A DNA stretch of 64,000 nucleotides, taken from assembly GCA_048267165.1 (NCBI GenBank), contig JBLWYD010000001.1, positions 62,001 through 126,000 on the forward strand. The letters run 5' to 3'. Made by a program: the position numbers and the translations under genes. The notes under the pieces are model-generated. The model searched no databases. It saw only the letters and a program-made list of their open reading frames with translations, and was not told the DNA's origin. Source of the DNA: PGYR01 sp048267165 (GTDB taxonomy: Bacteria > Bacteroidota > Ignavibacteria > Kapaibacteriales > UBA2268). Below are positions 28,178-38,599 of the stretch, piece after piece. The stretch's first letter is position 1. Each line of letters starts with the position of its first letter.

Positions 28178-29113
28178 ATGACGGATAATTTTCTAGCAGA
28201 TATAGTGACGGGGCTAACCAGATCACCTAAGACACTACCCTCTATGTACTTCTATAATAAAGCTGGGAGTAAGTTATTCCAAACTATAATGCAGTTACCC
28301 GAGTATTACTTAACTAAGTCTGAATATGAAATTCTAGATACTCAATCGGAAGCTATTTACAATGATTTTAACCCTAAAAAGACGTTCGAGATAGTCGAAT
28401 TTGGTGCTGGCGATGGTAGTAAAACAAAGCTTCTTCTTCAAGAGTTTCTAAGGCATACGAACGACTTCGTTTACGCACCAATTGATATTAGTAAATCAGC
28501 ACTAAAAGGACTGGCTAAGTCTTATGAGCAAGAGCTATCTTCACTTAATATGAACCCCATTAATGATGATTATTTTTCGGCTCTTGATGAGTTGAAAGGT
28601 AAGAATACAACTAAGCTCGTTCTGTTTATGGGTTCTAATATTGGTAATTTCAAAGATAATAATGAATTGGCATTCCTCAAATCAATGAGAAACAATATAT
28701 CTATTGGTGACCATGCACTCATAGGTTTTGATTTAAAGAAAGACCCACGTATTATACTTGATGCATACAATGACAAGAGCGGTGTTACGCGTGAGTTTAA
28801 CCTTAATCTCCTTCGCCGTATAAACACTGATTTAGGTGCGGATTTTGACATTCCTAGCTTTACTCATTACCCAACTTATAATCCTATAACTGGTGAGGCG
28901 ACTAGCTATCTAATTAGTATGAAAGACCAGCAGGTGAGGATTGCTGACAATGTTTTTGATTTTAAGTATGGCGAACCAATTTTCACTGAGATTTCTAAAA
29001 AGTATTCGGACAATGACATTGCCGAATTGGCAGAGCTAACGGGATTTGAGATTGTCAATAATTATTACGATTGTAAGCACTACTTCGTTGATTCACTTTG
29101 GCGTGCTAAGTAG
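28178..29113 (+). CDS. EgtD-like L-histidine N-alpha-methyltransferase family protein
   Basis: 311 residues. The sequence follows the EgtD (Methyltransf_33) family along its length: DIVTGLTRSPKTLPSMYFYN, GSKLFQTIMQLPEYYLTKSE, EFGAGDGSKTKLLL (SAM-binding loop), APIDISKSAL, LFMGSNIGNFKDN and DLKKDPRIILDAYNDKSGVT. EgtD makes hercynine from histidine in ergothioneine synthesis; other family members exist, so substrate is not proven. No EgtB-like sulfoxide synthase is next to it. A single gene, convergent with the 29144-29683 gene. Confidence 0.87.
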   Translation: MTDNFLADIVTGLTRSPKTLPSMYFYNKAGSKLFQTIMQLPEYYLTKSEYEILDTQSEAIYNDFNPKKTFEIVEFGAGDGSKTKLLLQEFLRHTNDFVYAPIDISKSALKGLAKSYEQELSSLNMNPINDDYFSALDELKGKNTTKLVLFMGSNIGNFKDNNELAFLKSMRNNISIGDHALIGFDLKKDPRIILDAYNDKSGVTREFNLNLLRRINTDLGADFDIPSFTHYPTYNPITGEATSYLISMKDQQVRIADNVFDFKYGEPIFTEISKKYSDNDIAELAELTGFEIVNNYYDCKHYFVDSLWRAK

Positions 29114-29143
29114 TATGCTGGAGTTAAATATAATTATGTTTTA

Positions 29144-29683
29144 TTAACTCCTTACTAACATAGATTCTATCTTCTTAATATTCTTTTTATTAGAGCCAAA
29201 ATCAATTAGGGTCAACTGTTGCTTAGGCATACTAACTATGTTGTATTGATTTTTGCCATCAGATTCGGAAATACTAATATTAATAATCTCACCCCATGTT
29301 TTGAAGCTTATACCAGTTATTATTCTGATTTTCCCATCAACTTCTAATATTTTCGCTTTTGCAAAATACCTGCTTGCCTTCAGCTTTAATATCAAATCAT
29401 TTCTAGTTGTATTACTAGTTACTTGAGCTATCTTACAAACTACAGAATTATCAGCAGACTCATTGTCGTATGCCTTATTGTCAAATAGTTTTTTGAAAGG
29501 AAGCCAATTAATAAAGAATACTGAAAAGCTAAAACACACAACTACAGAAAACAATAGAAACTCACTCCATTCAAAACTTCTACCACGAATCATGTCTAAT
29601 GACATATATAATACCGTAGTAGGAACTGCAATAGCAAAGTAAATAATAAGTATCTGTTTTAATATGTTTCTAAGCTTGTTCAT
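29144..29683 (-). CDS. Small membrane protein of unknown function
   Basis: 179 residues. Two hydrophobic helices (about 10-28 and 40-57) are followed by a soluble domain of about 115 residues rich in beta strands (AKILEVDGKIRIITGISFKTWGE, QLTLIDFGSNKKNIKKI). No family recognised. It starts 6 nt downstream of the GNAT gene stop and ends a three-gene minus-strand operon. Hydrophobicity suggests a cytoplasmic-membrane protein with the domain on one side; orientation is uncertain. Confidence 0.65.
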   Translation of the reverse strand: MNKLRNILKQILIIYFAIAVPTTVLYMSLDMIRGRSFEWSEFLLFSVVVCFSFSVFFINWLPFKKLFDNKAYDNESADNSVVCKIAQVTSNTTRNDLILKLKASRYFAKAKILEVDGKIRIITGISFKTWGEIINISISESDGKNQYNIVSMPKQQLTLIDFGSNKKNIKKIESMLVRS

Positions 29684-29689
29684 TGCATT

Positions 29690-30817
29690 TTAGATTGCTT
29701 TTTGGAATATCCTATACGTTTTGTAAACGTCGCCCTTCATAGTCGTTTCTAGCCCTCTTTTCATCATCTCATTATCTTCTAATATCCACGATGCTTCACC
29801 CTTTGGCATACCCAGCTCGAAAGCAGTTTCGCCTATTTCGTGGTAAAGTACAGCATCTATTCCAGATGATTGGTACTCAGGCAATACACCTAGTACAATG
29901 ATTCTAGTAAGGTCTATTTTCTTTTTCTTAGTAAATAGGCACCAAACAGCTCCCAATATCCCACCTTTCTTATTATAAATAAGCGATTGGTTAATGTCTG
30001 GTAGTGATAATGCGAAACCTACGGGCTTGCCTTTTATCTCCGCAATTATTGTTAATCTTGGCTCGGCGATGGTTTTCAGATCGTTTGCAAGAAAATCAAA
30101 CTCTGCATCCGTCATCTTCACAAATCCCCAATTGGGTTGCCAAGCGGCATTGTATATTTCTTTTAATGTTTTCACATCTGCTTTGAACTGCTTAGAATCC
30201 TTAAAGTTCAATGCTCTAATTGTAATGCCCTTTCTATCACGCACTATCTGTTGCATTCTAGTTAGCTTCTCGCTCGCATAAGTATCGTGATGAAGTATAT
30301 AAGCTAGCAAGTCTTTTTCTTTATTAAAGCCATAATTCTCTATTAGCTGTTGGTAATAAGGAGGATTATAAGTCATAAGAATAACGGCGGGCATATCAAA
30401 AGCATCGATAAGCAAACCAACTTCATCATTTGTAGATGGGTTTACCGGACCACGAATGTCATTCATTCCTTTAGTTTTCAGCCACTTTACTGCCTCATCG
30501 AAAAGCTTATTCGCTACTTCTTGATTATTAGTTGACTCGAAGAACCCGAAAAAACCAACTTTATCATTATGAATCGCATTGTGGTTGGCGTTCGTTATTG
30601 CCGCTATACGCCCTACTATTTCTTTGCCATCATAGGCAAGGAAAAGCTGTATTTCAGCATGCTTGTAGAATGGGTTCTTATCTTCGTTCAGTAGCTTCAT
30701 CCTATCCATTTTGATAGGTGGAACCCAATTCGGGTTACCCTCGTAAAAATTCCACTGACAGTTGACGAACTTCTTTTTACCTGACGCATCAGTTACTTTA
30801 CGTATTTCTATGCTCAT
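29690..30817 (-). CDS. GNAT-like N-acetyltransferase family protein
   Basis: 375 residues, soluble. The N-terminal part (FVNCQWNFYEGNPNWVPPIKMDRMKLL, FLAYDGKEIVGRIAAITN) and FGFFESTNNQEVANKLFDEAVKWL match a two-lobed GNAT-like family common in Bacteroidota and related phyla. The second lobe contains ILGVLPEYQSSGIDAVLYHEI, the expected acetyl-CoA-loop region, but the usual RxxGxG/A is changed to EYQSSGID. Substrate unknown. Lies 1 nt after the FN3-like secreted protein gene and 6 nt before the membrane protein gene. Confidence 0.75.
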   Translation of the reverse strand: MSIEIRKVTDASGKKKFVNCQWNFYEGNPNWVPPIKMDRMKLLNEDKNPFYKHAEIQLFLAYDGKEIVGRIAAITNANHNAIHNDKVGFFGFFESTNNQEVANKLFDEAVKWLKTKGMNDIRGPVNPSTNDEVGLLIDAFDMPAVILMTYNPPYYQQLIENYGFNKEKDLLAYILHHDTYASEKLTRMQQIVRDRKGITIRALNFKDSKQFKADVKTLKEIYNAAWQPNWGFVKMTDAEFDFLANDLKTIAEPRLTIIAEIKGKPVGFALSLPDINQSLIYNKKGGILGAVWCLFTKKKKIDLTRIIVLGVLPEYQSSGIDAVLYHEIGETAFELGMPKGEASWILEDNEMMKRGLETTMKGDVYKTYRIFQKAI

Positions 30818-30818
30818 C

Positions 30819-31859
30819 TTAGTCCTCTAGTTCCATTATGTTTGACCATTGTGATATATTTCTACCATTTCTCGCACGTACACGAACGTAATAAACAATT
30901 TCAGGGTTTTCTGAATAGATCTCATATACTGTTGTCAATCCAACATCTACATTATCGTAATTCTTAACTGGAGTGATAAACTCAGGGTCAAGTGCTACTT
31001 GCACCTCATAAGTTTCTGCACCTTTCACTTCTGTCCACTCTATTTCGAATGTTTCGTCAAGGAAGTCGGAATCTTCTAACTCAGGAGCAGCTAACTTCAT
31101 AGTTACTTCTCTTGGATTGCCAGCACCTGGGTTTATATTATAATTAATAAACTCATTACTACCATTGTATGAGTAAACCTGAAAGTAATAAGTACCAAAC
31201 TCTAAGTTTTCAATTTTTATGAACTCACTGAAATCTTTTCTTCCTTGAAAAAGTGAATATGTCATACCATCATTTACTGCCTTACTTGTACCATATTTTT
31301 TTGAAGGATGAAAAATAGCACCATCTACAGGTGGAATAGGCGGCTTATCTTTAGAAACTAGCAATAAAGACCCTTCTGAGTTGATAGCGTCCTTCCAAGT
31401 GATAAATAAGTGGTCAGTGTCGGTATTCTTGAATATAATCCCTTCAGGGCTCTCTATGGGCTCTGTGGCTTTAGTAGATGTCATCACAGCCATTGCTGGT
31501 ACATATTTACTATTCACTAATTTATATGCCCTAATTGTAAAATAATTCTTAGGTAATAGACCTGTGAGTACAATCTTATCGTGAGAAGTGTTTTTCCCTA
31601 GTATATAATAAGTACTATCAGTTTGTTTTAATTTTCTTAGGTTAACTTCTGCTTGAATTGGTACAATACCTTCAGTAGGTAAAGTACTAAGTACCTCTAA
31701 TTTCTGATTAGGTTGCACGTATGCAAATATAAAGACATGATCTTTTTCATATTCGTAATTTTCTGGATAGTATATCTCAAGAGAGGTGTCTTCAATATTC
31801 CTAAATTCCTGTGAGAATACGGAAGATACGAGGAGTAGTAATGCTATTATATATTTCAT
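30819..31859 (-). CDS. Secreted protein with fibronectin-III-like domain
   Basis: 346 residues. MKYIIALLLLVSSVFSQ is a Sec signal peptide. Two beta-rich segments (about 20-240) precede a C-terminal fibronectin-III-like domain (about 255-345: FEIEWTEVKGAETYEVQVALDPEF ... VYYVRVRARNGRNISQWSN). No sorting domain is visible, so it is probably periplasmic or released. First gene of the 31859-29144 operon. Confidence 0.7.
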   Translation of the reverse strand: MKYIIALLLLVSSVFSQEFRNIEDTSLEIYYPENYEYEKDHVFIFAYVQPNQKLEVLSTLPTEGIVPIQAEVNLRKLKQTDSTYYILGKNTSHDKIVLTGLLPKNYFTIRAYKLVNSKYVPAMAVMTSTKATEPIESPEGIIFKNTDTDHLFITWKDAINSEGSLLLVSKDKPPIPPVDGAIFHPSKKYGTSKAVNDGMTYSLFQGRKDFSEFIKIENLEFGTYYFQVYSYNGSNEFINYNINPGAGNPREVTMKLAAPELEDSDFLDETFEIEWTEVKGAETYEVQVALDPEFITPVKNYDNVDVGLTTVYEIYSENPEIVYYVRVRARNGRNISQWSNIMELED

Positions 31860-31918
31860 ATCGCCATTAGTATTTTTTGATATACAAATATACTTCTATT
31901 CAGCGATATATAAAAAAG

Positions 31919-31946
31919 AAAAATCCCGCCTTGTGAGCGGGATTTT
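31919..31946 (-). terminator. Rho-independent terminator after the giant repeat gene
   Basis: AAAATCCCGC and GCGGGATTTT form a 10-bp stem with a 7-nt loop; on the minus strand a T-rich run follows. It lies 34 nt beyond the stop at 31980. Confidence 0.85.
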
Positions 31947-31979
31947 AAATTTAATGTGTTTGGTTAACTTGTTATAAGA

Positions 31980-34900
31980 TTATTGGAATCTTACCCACAC
32001 AGCACCGTTCCATACTAATTGTAATGCACTTTCAGCAGGCATTACATATGCACCACCTAATATATTTGGACCAGATACATTTATAGTAGCAGCATCTTCA
32101 TTAGTAAGTATAAGTATTTGACCGATTTGAGTACCCGCTGATATAGGAGCAGCTCCACTTGTACCAGTCATTCTTATCATTGTTCTAGAACCTACAGTAA
32201 TTGCAGCTGGGTTATTAATAACACCATCGGCAGAAACTTTAATGTGACCATTAGTAGTAGATAGTGCGAAAGAAGAACTTGTCGCATTATTATTACTTAA
32301 AGTTACAGTAGCATTAGCAGCAGAACTGTTGAATGCGTTAACTGCAGTGTTAGTAGCAACAGGGCTACCAGCATTTAAAGCAGTACCAGCCGTAGATGAT
32401 ACAGATAATGCAGGACCACCAGTTGAAGTAACAGTAGCAGCAGAACCAGTACTATTAGAAGAGATACTTACAGTAGAGTGAGCTCCACCAGAATTATCAC
32501 CAACTGTGAATAACGTTGAGTTAGACACACTAGAGTTGATAGCTACAGTTTGACCAGCAGCAGTGAAATCAATATCAACACCATCATTGATGTCTAAATC
32601 AGCAAGTGAGTTAGATACTGTTCCTCTTAAATCAGAAGTACCAGTTACAACTAGGTCATCACCAATAGTAAGAGCACCAGTTGTATTAGATACTGCACCT
32701 TGTAGGTCAGAAGTACCAACTACAGAGAAATTACCACCAATAGCACCATTACCTACAGCAACATTTAAACTACCAGTAGTTATGTTAACTCCACCTTGTA
32801 CAGCTACACCGTTAGTTGCAGAAACTGCACCATTCAATGTTACGTTACCACCAGATTGAGCAACAGTACCAGTTAAATTAGTAGCACCAGTTACATCTAA
32901 ACCGTTATTAGCATCAACATTACCAGCGAAAGTAACTTGATTACCGCCACCAACTTGAGTTAATAAACCAGTTAAAGTAGAATTACCTGTTACACCTAAG
33001 TCTCCAACTTGAGTTAGGTTACCGTTTAATGTAGTGTTTACATCGATGTCTAACATTTCAGTTCCAGCTATTTGTACATTACCTTCACCTACAGATGTTG
33101 TAATAACGTTACCGTTTACATAAGCAGTTTGTAATGTGTGAGCTTGTAATGCTAAGAATACAGCATTTTCAGTTACTAGGTCAGTTGCGTCAGCAGCTAA
33201 AGGAATAGTATTCTGAATACCATCAACACCTAGACCACCTAAAGTAAAGTTACCAGCAGAAACAGTTAAACCATTTCCAGCAGTTACTAAACCTGTAGTA
33301 GTAGCAGTAGTTGCATTAAGTGCAGTAAATGTACCAGCAGCAGCAGTAGTAGCTCCAATTACAGAGTTATCTATTGTTCCACCATCGATAGTCAATGCAT
33401 CAACAACTTCAGCGTCGCCAATTTCATCGTTATCTAATGTTACAGTTCCAACTACAGTCAAACCACCGTTAGCAGTTGTAAGACCTGAAGCAGATAAAGT
33501 AGTAAAAGCACCAGTTGAAGCTGTAGTAGCACCAATTGGAGAATTATCTACTGTTCCACCATCGATAGTCAATGCGTTAACAACTTCAGCGTCGCCAATT
33601 TCATCGTTATCTAATGTTACAGTTCCTGAAACAGTTAAACCACCGTTTGCAGTTACTAAACCAGTAGATGTAGTAGTACCAGTAACAGTTAAGTTATCAT
33701 CAACAGTTACTAAGTTAGTTGCAGTATTTTCGATATTCATTTGAACGTCTAATACTTCACCAGCACCACTAATAAATTCTATATTATTACCGCCAGCAGT
33801 AGTAATTGTATTACCATTGTTATAAGCAACTTGCAAATCAGTAGCTGCTAAAGCAGAAGCTACAGCACCAGCAGTGATTAAGTCTGTGTCATTACCAGAA
33901 GTGATTGTAACACCACCATCATTAGTAAAGTCAGTTGTAGTATATATATCATCTACAGTTGTATTAGCAGCAGTAGTAGTTGCATCAATTGTTAAGTCAG
34001 TTTGAACTGTTAAGTTAGTGAAAACACCTGTAGAAGGATTAGCAGCACCGATTGCAGTGTTATCTAAGTTTCCTAATACATAGTTACCAGCAGCAAGATC
34101 ACCAGAGTAATCAGCAGTTGCTAATTCGTTAGTTCCAACAGCGTTAGTTCTGATTTGTAAACCTAAGCTACTAGAATTAGCACCAGTGATATCGATATCA
34201 GTAGTTGCAAGTCCGTCATCATTAACAACTATAGCTTGAGTAGCAGCAGCAGTTAATCTACCTTTAGCATCTACTGTGAAAGTAGAGTAAGAAGTACCTG
34301 CGTTGTTACCATAAGCAGCAGCAGCAACAGTTGTGTTAGATAAATCTACAGTAAAGTTAGAGTTAGCGCCACCATCAACAGTAGTAAAGTTACCAGCGTT
34401 GAATTGTAAAGCTCTCTCATTGTTTAATGAAGCATTGTTACTTAAAGTAAAGAACTCAGCAGAAGCAACATTGTTAATTGCAGTATAAGCTGCAAGTGCA
34501 GTTGGCAATTGATCATTTGTATTAGCGTTGTTTATTACTGTAACGATTTCGTTAACATCAACACCAGCACCTGAAACAGGAAGTGTGAAGTTACCGCCAG
34601 TTACATCTAAACCATTAGCAGCGTCAACATTACCAGCAAATGATACTTGATTAGCACCACCAGTTTGAGTAATAGTACCAGCTACAGTAGCAGCACCAGT
34701 TACATCTAAACCATTGTTAGCGTCTACATTACCAGCGAAAGATACTTGATTACCAGCACCAGTTTGAGTTACAGTACCAGCTACAGTAGCAGCACCAGTT
34801 ACATCTAAACCATTGTTAGCGTCAACATTACCAGCAAAAGTCACTTGACCACCAGTTTGAGTTAGAGTACCACCTAAATTAGTAGCACCTGTTCCAACAG

Positions 34901-37900
34901 TGAATGTATTTGCACCAGTAACAGTAGTAGCACCGTTCAAGTTAGTAGCACCAGTTACGTCCAATCCACCATTGTTGATTGTTACATTACCAGATGCATC
35001 GATAGAAGAACCAGCACCATTATTGATTGCAACAATAGTAGGAGTTACATCATTATTTTCAGCAACTACAGCAGGAGCAGCAAGAGCAGCACCACCAATA
35101 GTAGCAGTTTGTTGTAATGTAGAAGTACCAGATACATTAATGTTATCATTAACCATTAAGTCGCCAGTAGAGTTTGCAACATCACCTTGGAAGTCAGCAT
35201 TAGTAGTAACAACTAAACCGTTACCAGCAGCAGACAATGTCTGAGTGCCAGTCCAAGTGTTAGGGTTAGCTAAGTTGATTGATAAATCGATATTACCATT
35301 ATCAGCACCAGCAATAGTTGAAGTCAATGTAGAATTAACTGCAAATACTCTGTTGTTAGTTAGTCCACCACCATCAGCTTGGAAAGTGATAAATGGCTCA
35401 GCAGCGATAGAACCGATAGAGTTCGAAACAGCTAAAGCTGTAGGAACGTCTCTATCAGTACCAGTACCAGCTGGGAACAAGTTACCATCAAAAGATTCCC
35501 AGATATTGTTAATACCAAGTACAGTTGAAGTACCATTGATATCAAGAGCTGGAGTAATGTTTAATGGATCACCAACGTTAGTTGGAGGATGTATAGCAGC
35601 AACAGCACCAGTAGTTGGGTTAAGCAAAGTAATTTGACCACCATGAGCTACTAAATTAGTACCTTGGATAGTTGAGTTAGCTTGGATTGAACCATAAGTT
35701 TTGATTGCTAATTTTTGATTTGATACAGCAGCATTGTTATTTCTAACAACTAATGTTGCATCATTCAAATCTGTTCCAGTAGGATCAGGAGTTACATACT
35801 CATCACCAGAATTTGGAACACCATTAGGGTCAGTTATTTGAGCTGCAAGTACAGGAGCATTATTTTCTAATAATAATGTTCTACCTTCTGCTAAGTTAGT
35901 GTTAGTTATTTTTGCAATATAATTAGTTCCTTGTACACCAGTACCAGAAACAACAAGTGCAGAACCAGCACCAGCATCAACACCTTTAGTGATAGATACA
36001 GCAGGAGAAGTATTAGTTGCAGTAGATGAAGTAAATACAGCAGCAGAACCAGCGCCAGCAGCACCAGTATGTGTCAATGTAAATGCATCACCAGGACCAT
36101 CATAAGAACCAGTGTAAGGAAGTGTTAAACCTAAGTCATCACCCCATACTGTATTACCAGCACCATCAGCTTTTAATACTTTACCAGCAACTTGAACACC
36201 AGAACCAATCTTAGTGTTAAGTACATTGTTGTCGATTATGTTAACAGTACTAACTGAGTTAGCAGCCAAATCAGCATTAGTGATAGTACCATCAATGATG
36301 TTACCAGTAGCAACTGAATTAGGAGCTAAATCAATGTTAGCTACAGTACCGTCAGCTATATCAGCTGAAGTTACTGAACCGTCAATAATTTTTACAGAGT
36401 TAACTGAGTTGTCACCCAAATCAGCAGTAGCAATTGTACCGTCAACGATTTTAGGAGAAGTAACAGAGTTATCAGCAAGTTCAGTAGTTCCTACAACACC
36501 TGGCTTGATTTGTAAATCAAGGTTGTCATAAGTACCATCAACAGTGATGTCAGATACAGGAGATTCGTTGAAGATAGTTCCGCCACCAATAACAGTATAA
36601 GTATTCTCTACTGCATTAGTGATTCTACCTTGAGCGTCAACAGTGAATTCAGCAACGTCTATTTGATTAGGGTTTGCATTAGGATCACCATATATACCAG
36701 CTACAACACCAGTTGTGTTTAAGTCTAATGAAGATAATGAACCGTTAAGTACTTTATTACCAGTTACAGCGTCATCATCGATTTTGATGTTAGTTACAGC
36801 ATCATCATTGATTTTTGCAGTTGTAACACTAGCATCAGCTAATTTAGCAGTAGTAACATTAGCATCAGTAATTTTTACTGTTGTTACTGAATTAGTTGCA
36901 AGATCATCAGAAATTACTGTACCATCTAATATTTTATTAGATGTAACAGCGTCAGCAGCTAATTTAGGATTAGTTACAGAACCGTCAGCTAAATCAACTG
37001 TCATTACAGTTCCATCAGCTATTTTTGCAGAAGTTACTGCGCCATCAGCTATGTTATTAGTGTTAATTTTACTTGACACCCAACCACTAGGAGCAGTTCT
37101 GATTAATAATTCATCAGCACTACCGAAAGTAGGGTCTAAAGTTACAGGAGTAGCAGTAGAACCATCACCAGTTAAAGGTGCAGAAGTTTCTACTCTTTCT
37201 TGTCCCCATCTCATTTCACCGATACCGTTATCGAAGTAAAGTACGTCACCGTCAACGGGACCAGCACCAGATACATCGATATTTCTAACTCTTACAGCGT
37301 CGTCAGCTAATTTAGCTTGAGTAACTGCATTGTCAGAAAGGTCTTCAGTTAAGATAGTTGAGTTTAAGATTTCACTAGTAGTTACTGCACCAGTTGCGAT
37401 GTCAGTAGCTAAGATAGTTTCGTCTAAAATTTCAGAAGTAGTTACAGCGCCAGTTGCGATGTCTTCAGCTAAAATTGTTTCGTTTAAGATTTCACTAGTA
37501 GTTACTGCACCAGTTGCGATGTCAGCAGCTAAAATAGTTTCGTCTAAAATTTCATCAGTAGTTACAGCACCAGTTGCGATGTCTGCAGCTATGATAGTTC
37601 CGTCCATTATTTTATCAGTAGTGATTGCATCAGCACCAACTTTAGCGTTAGTAACAGCACCGTCAACAATTTTAGAAGTTGAAACAGCATCGTCAGCTAA
37701 ACCTAAAGGCATTGCATTAGTACCATCACCATCGATAGTAGCATCAGTCATAACAGCTACTTGGAAATTAAGAGCTGGAACGTTAGTTAACTTTGCAGCA
37801 TCTAAACTTACGATTTTGTTATTAGTAACAGCACCGTCAGCTATTTTTTGTTCAGTTACAGCACCATCGAAGATACGGTCAGTTTTAACTGCACCAACTG

Positions 37901-38543
37901 CAATAAGTGGATCTGGATAAGAACCGAACAAATCACCACCAGCAGGGCCAGATGGAGAAGTTGAAATATTTGGAGATAACATTTCTGAAGTTATAGAACC
38001 GTCAGGAATATTATCGATGATAGCAGAAGGTTTGATTTGTGGGTTTGGATACATACCCATTAAATCACCACCAGCTGTCAATACTTCATCAGCAAGGTTG
38101 TCTAATCCGATAGCTTTAGGAGCAACGTCCATAGCCATACCTGCGTCAAATGCATATAATGCTGTATCAGCATCAGCTGCATAGAAAGCAGAAGGAGTAG
38201 ATGATAGTTTTGTTCTTGGGAACGGTTGGTTGTTACCAACAGTTACTTGTACGAAGTATTGCTTATCGAATTTAAGATCGATAGGGTTAACATCACCAAG
38301 ATAAACTGAGAAAAATCCGTTGTTATCAACGGTTACACTTTTTTGCTCTATCCATAGAGCGGATCCGCCGGCTGCATCTTCGAATAATTCGAAGACAACC
38401 AAGACTGGTGCTTTAGAAGTGATTGCATCACTTTCTAATTGACCTTGATAGTTGATTACTTTTGGAGTCGCTGCAATAGTTGTTGCCAAAGGTGACAACA
38501 CCATGCTAAACGCCAAAATAACAAGAAGAATGAGTTTCTTCAT
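31980..38543 (-). CDS. Giant secreted repeat protein (adhesin- or fibre-like)
   Basis: 2187 residues from the ATG at 38543, chosen over the longest frame (38597) because AGGAG lies 7 nt upstream and MKKLILLVILAFSMV is a clean signal peptide. Residues about 30-125 form an N-terminal module (VINYQGQLESDAI, FELFEDAAGGSALWIEQ, PRTKLSSTPSAFYA) also present in the 61 kb gene. About 130-860 are short repeats (DGAVTNAKI, LADGSVTNPKL), including four tandem 20-residue units near 37330-37620. About 900-2130 are low-complexity beta repeats rich in A, G, T, N, V with recurring FAGNVDANNGLDVTG. The last about 60 residues end in QLVWNGAVWVRFQ. No sorting domain or YadA-type anchor. Likely a surface fibre or adhesin. 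Confidence 0.85.
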   Translation of the reverse strand: MKKLILLVILAFSMVLSPLATTIAATPKVINYQGQLESDAITSKAPVLVVFELFEDAAGGSALWIEQKSVTVDNNGFFSVYLGDVNPIDLKFDKQYFVQVTVGNNQPFPRTKLSSTPSAFYAADADTALYAFDAGMAMDVAPKAIGLDNLADEVLTAGGDLMGMYPNPQIKPSAIIDNIPDGSITSEMLSPNISTSPSGPAGGDLFGSYPDPLIAVGAVKTDRIFDGAVTEQKIADGAVTNNKIVSLDAAKLTNVPALNFQVAVMTDATIDGDGTNAMPLGLADDAVSTSKIVDGAVTNAKVGADAITTDKIMDGTIIAADIATGAVTTDEILDETILAADIATGAVTTSEILNETILAEDIATGAVTTSEILDETILATDIATGAVTTSEILNSTILTEDLSDNAVTQAKLADDAVRVRNIDVSGAGPVDGDVLYFDNGIGEMRWGQERVETSAPLTGDGSTATPVTLDPTFGSADELLIRTAPSGWVSSKINTNNIADGAVTSAKIADGTVMTVDLADGSVTNPKLAADAVTSNKILDGTVISDDLATNSVTTVKITDANVTTAKLADASVTTAKINDDAVTNIKIDDDAVTGNKVLNGSLSSLDLNTTGVVAGIYGDPNANPNQIDVAEFTVDAQGRITNAVENTYTVIGGGTIFNESPVSDITVDGTYDNLDLQIKPGVVGTTELADNSVTSPKIVDGTIATADLGDNSVNSVKIIDGSVTSADIADGTVANIDLAPNSVATGNIIDGTITNADLAANSVSTVNIIDNNVLNTKIGSGVQVAGKVLKADGAGNTVWGDDLGLTLPYTGSYDGPGDAFTLTHTGAAGAGSAAVFTSSTATNTSPAVSITKGVDAGAGSALVVSGTGVQGTNYIAKITNTNLAEGRTLLLENNAPVLAAQITDPNGVPNSGDEYVTPDPTGTDLNDATLVVRNNNAAVSNQKLAIKTYGSIQANSTIQGTNLVAHGGQITLLNPTTGAVAAIHPPTNVGDPLNITPALDINGTSTVLGINNIWESFDGNLFPAGTGTDRDVPTALAVSNSIGSIAAEPFITFQADGGGLTNNRVFAVNSTLTSTIAGADNGNIDLSINLANPNTWTGTQTLSAAGNGLVVTTNADFQGDVANSTGDLMVNDNINVSGTSTLQQTATIGGAALAAPAVVAENNDVTPTIVAINNGAGSSIDASGNVTINNGGLDVTGATNLNGATTVTGANTFTVGTGATNLGGTLTQTGGQVTFAGNVDANNGLDVTGAATVAGTVTQTGAGNQVSFAGNVDANNGLDVTGAATVAGTITQTGGANQVSFAGNVDAANGLDVTGGNFTLPVSGAGVDVNEIVTVINNANTNDQLPTALAAYTAINNVASAEFFTLSNNASLNNERALQFNAGNFTTVDGGANSNFTVDLSNTTVAAAAYGNNAGTSYSTFTVDAKGRLTAAATQAIVVNDDGLATTDIDITGANSSSLGLQIRTNAVGTNELATADYSGDLAAGNYVLGNLDNTAIGAANPSTGVFTNLTVQTDLTIDATTTAANTTVDDIYTTTDFTNDGGVTITSGNDTDLITAGAVASALAATDLQVAYNNGNTITTAGGNNIEFISGAGEVLDVQMNIENTATNLVTVDDNLTVTGTTTSTGLVTANGGLTVSGTVTLDNDEIGDAEVVNALTIDGGTVDNSPIGATTASTGAFTTLSASGLTTANGGLTVVGTVTLDNDEIGDAEVVDALTIDGGTIDNSVIGATTAAAGTFTALNATTATTTGLVTAGNGLTVSAGNFTLGGLGVDGIQNTIPLAADATDLVTENAVFLALQAHTLQTAYVNGNVITTSVGEGNVQIAGTEMLDIDVNTTLNGNLTQVGDLGVTGNSTLTGLLTQVGGGNQVTFAGNVDANNGLDVTGATNLTGTVAQSGGNVTLNGAVSATNGVAVQGGVNITTGSLNVAVGNGAIGGNFSVVGTSDLQGAVSNTTGALTIGDDLVVTGTSDLRGTVSNSLADLDINDGVDIDFTAAGQTVAINSSVSNSTLFTVGDNSGGAHSTVSISSNSTGSAATVTSTGGPALSVSSTAGTALNAGSPVATNTAVNAFNSSAANATVTLSNNNATSSSFALSTTNGHIKVSADGVINNPAAITVGSRTMIRMTGTSGAAPISAGTQIGQILILTNEDAATINVSGPNILGGAYVMPAESALQLVWNGAVWVRFQ

Positions 38544-38599
38544 TGTAAAGCTCCTATTAATTAATAATAATAATTTATTTAAAACACTTACTTTCATAT

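Noticed and set aside
37330..37620. Possible CRISPR-like array because of 60-bp spaced repeats
   Set aside because: The units are contiguous coding repeats in frame with no unique spacers.
32563..37920. Long plus-strand frames opposite the giant repeat gene
   Set aside because: Low-complexity complement of A/T/V/G codons; no stop by composition, no signal or start site.
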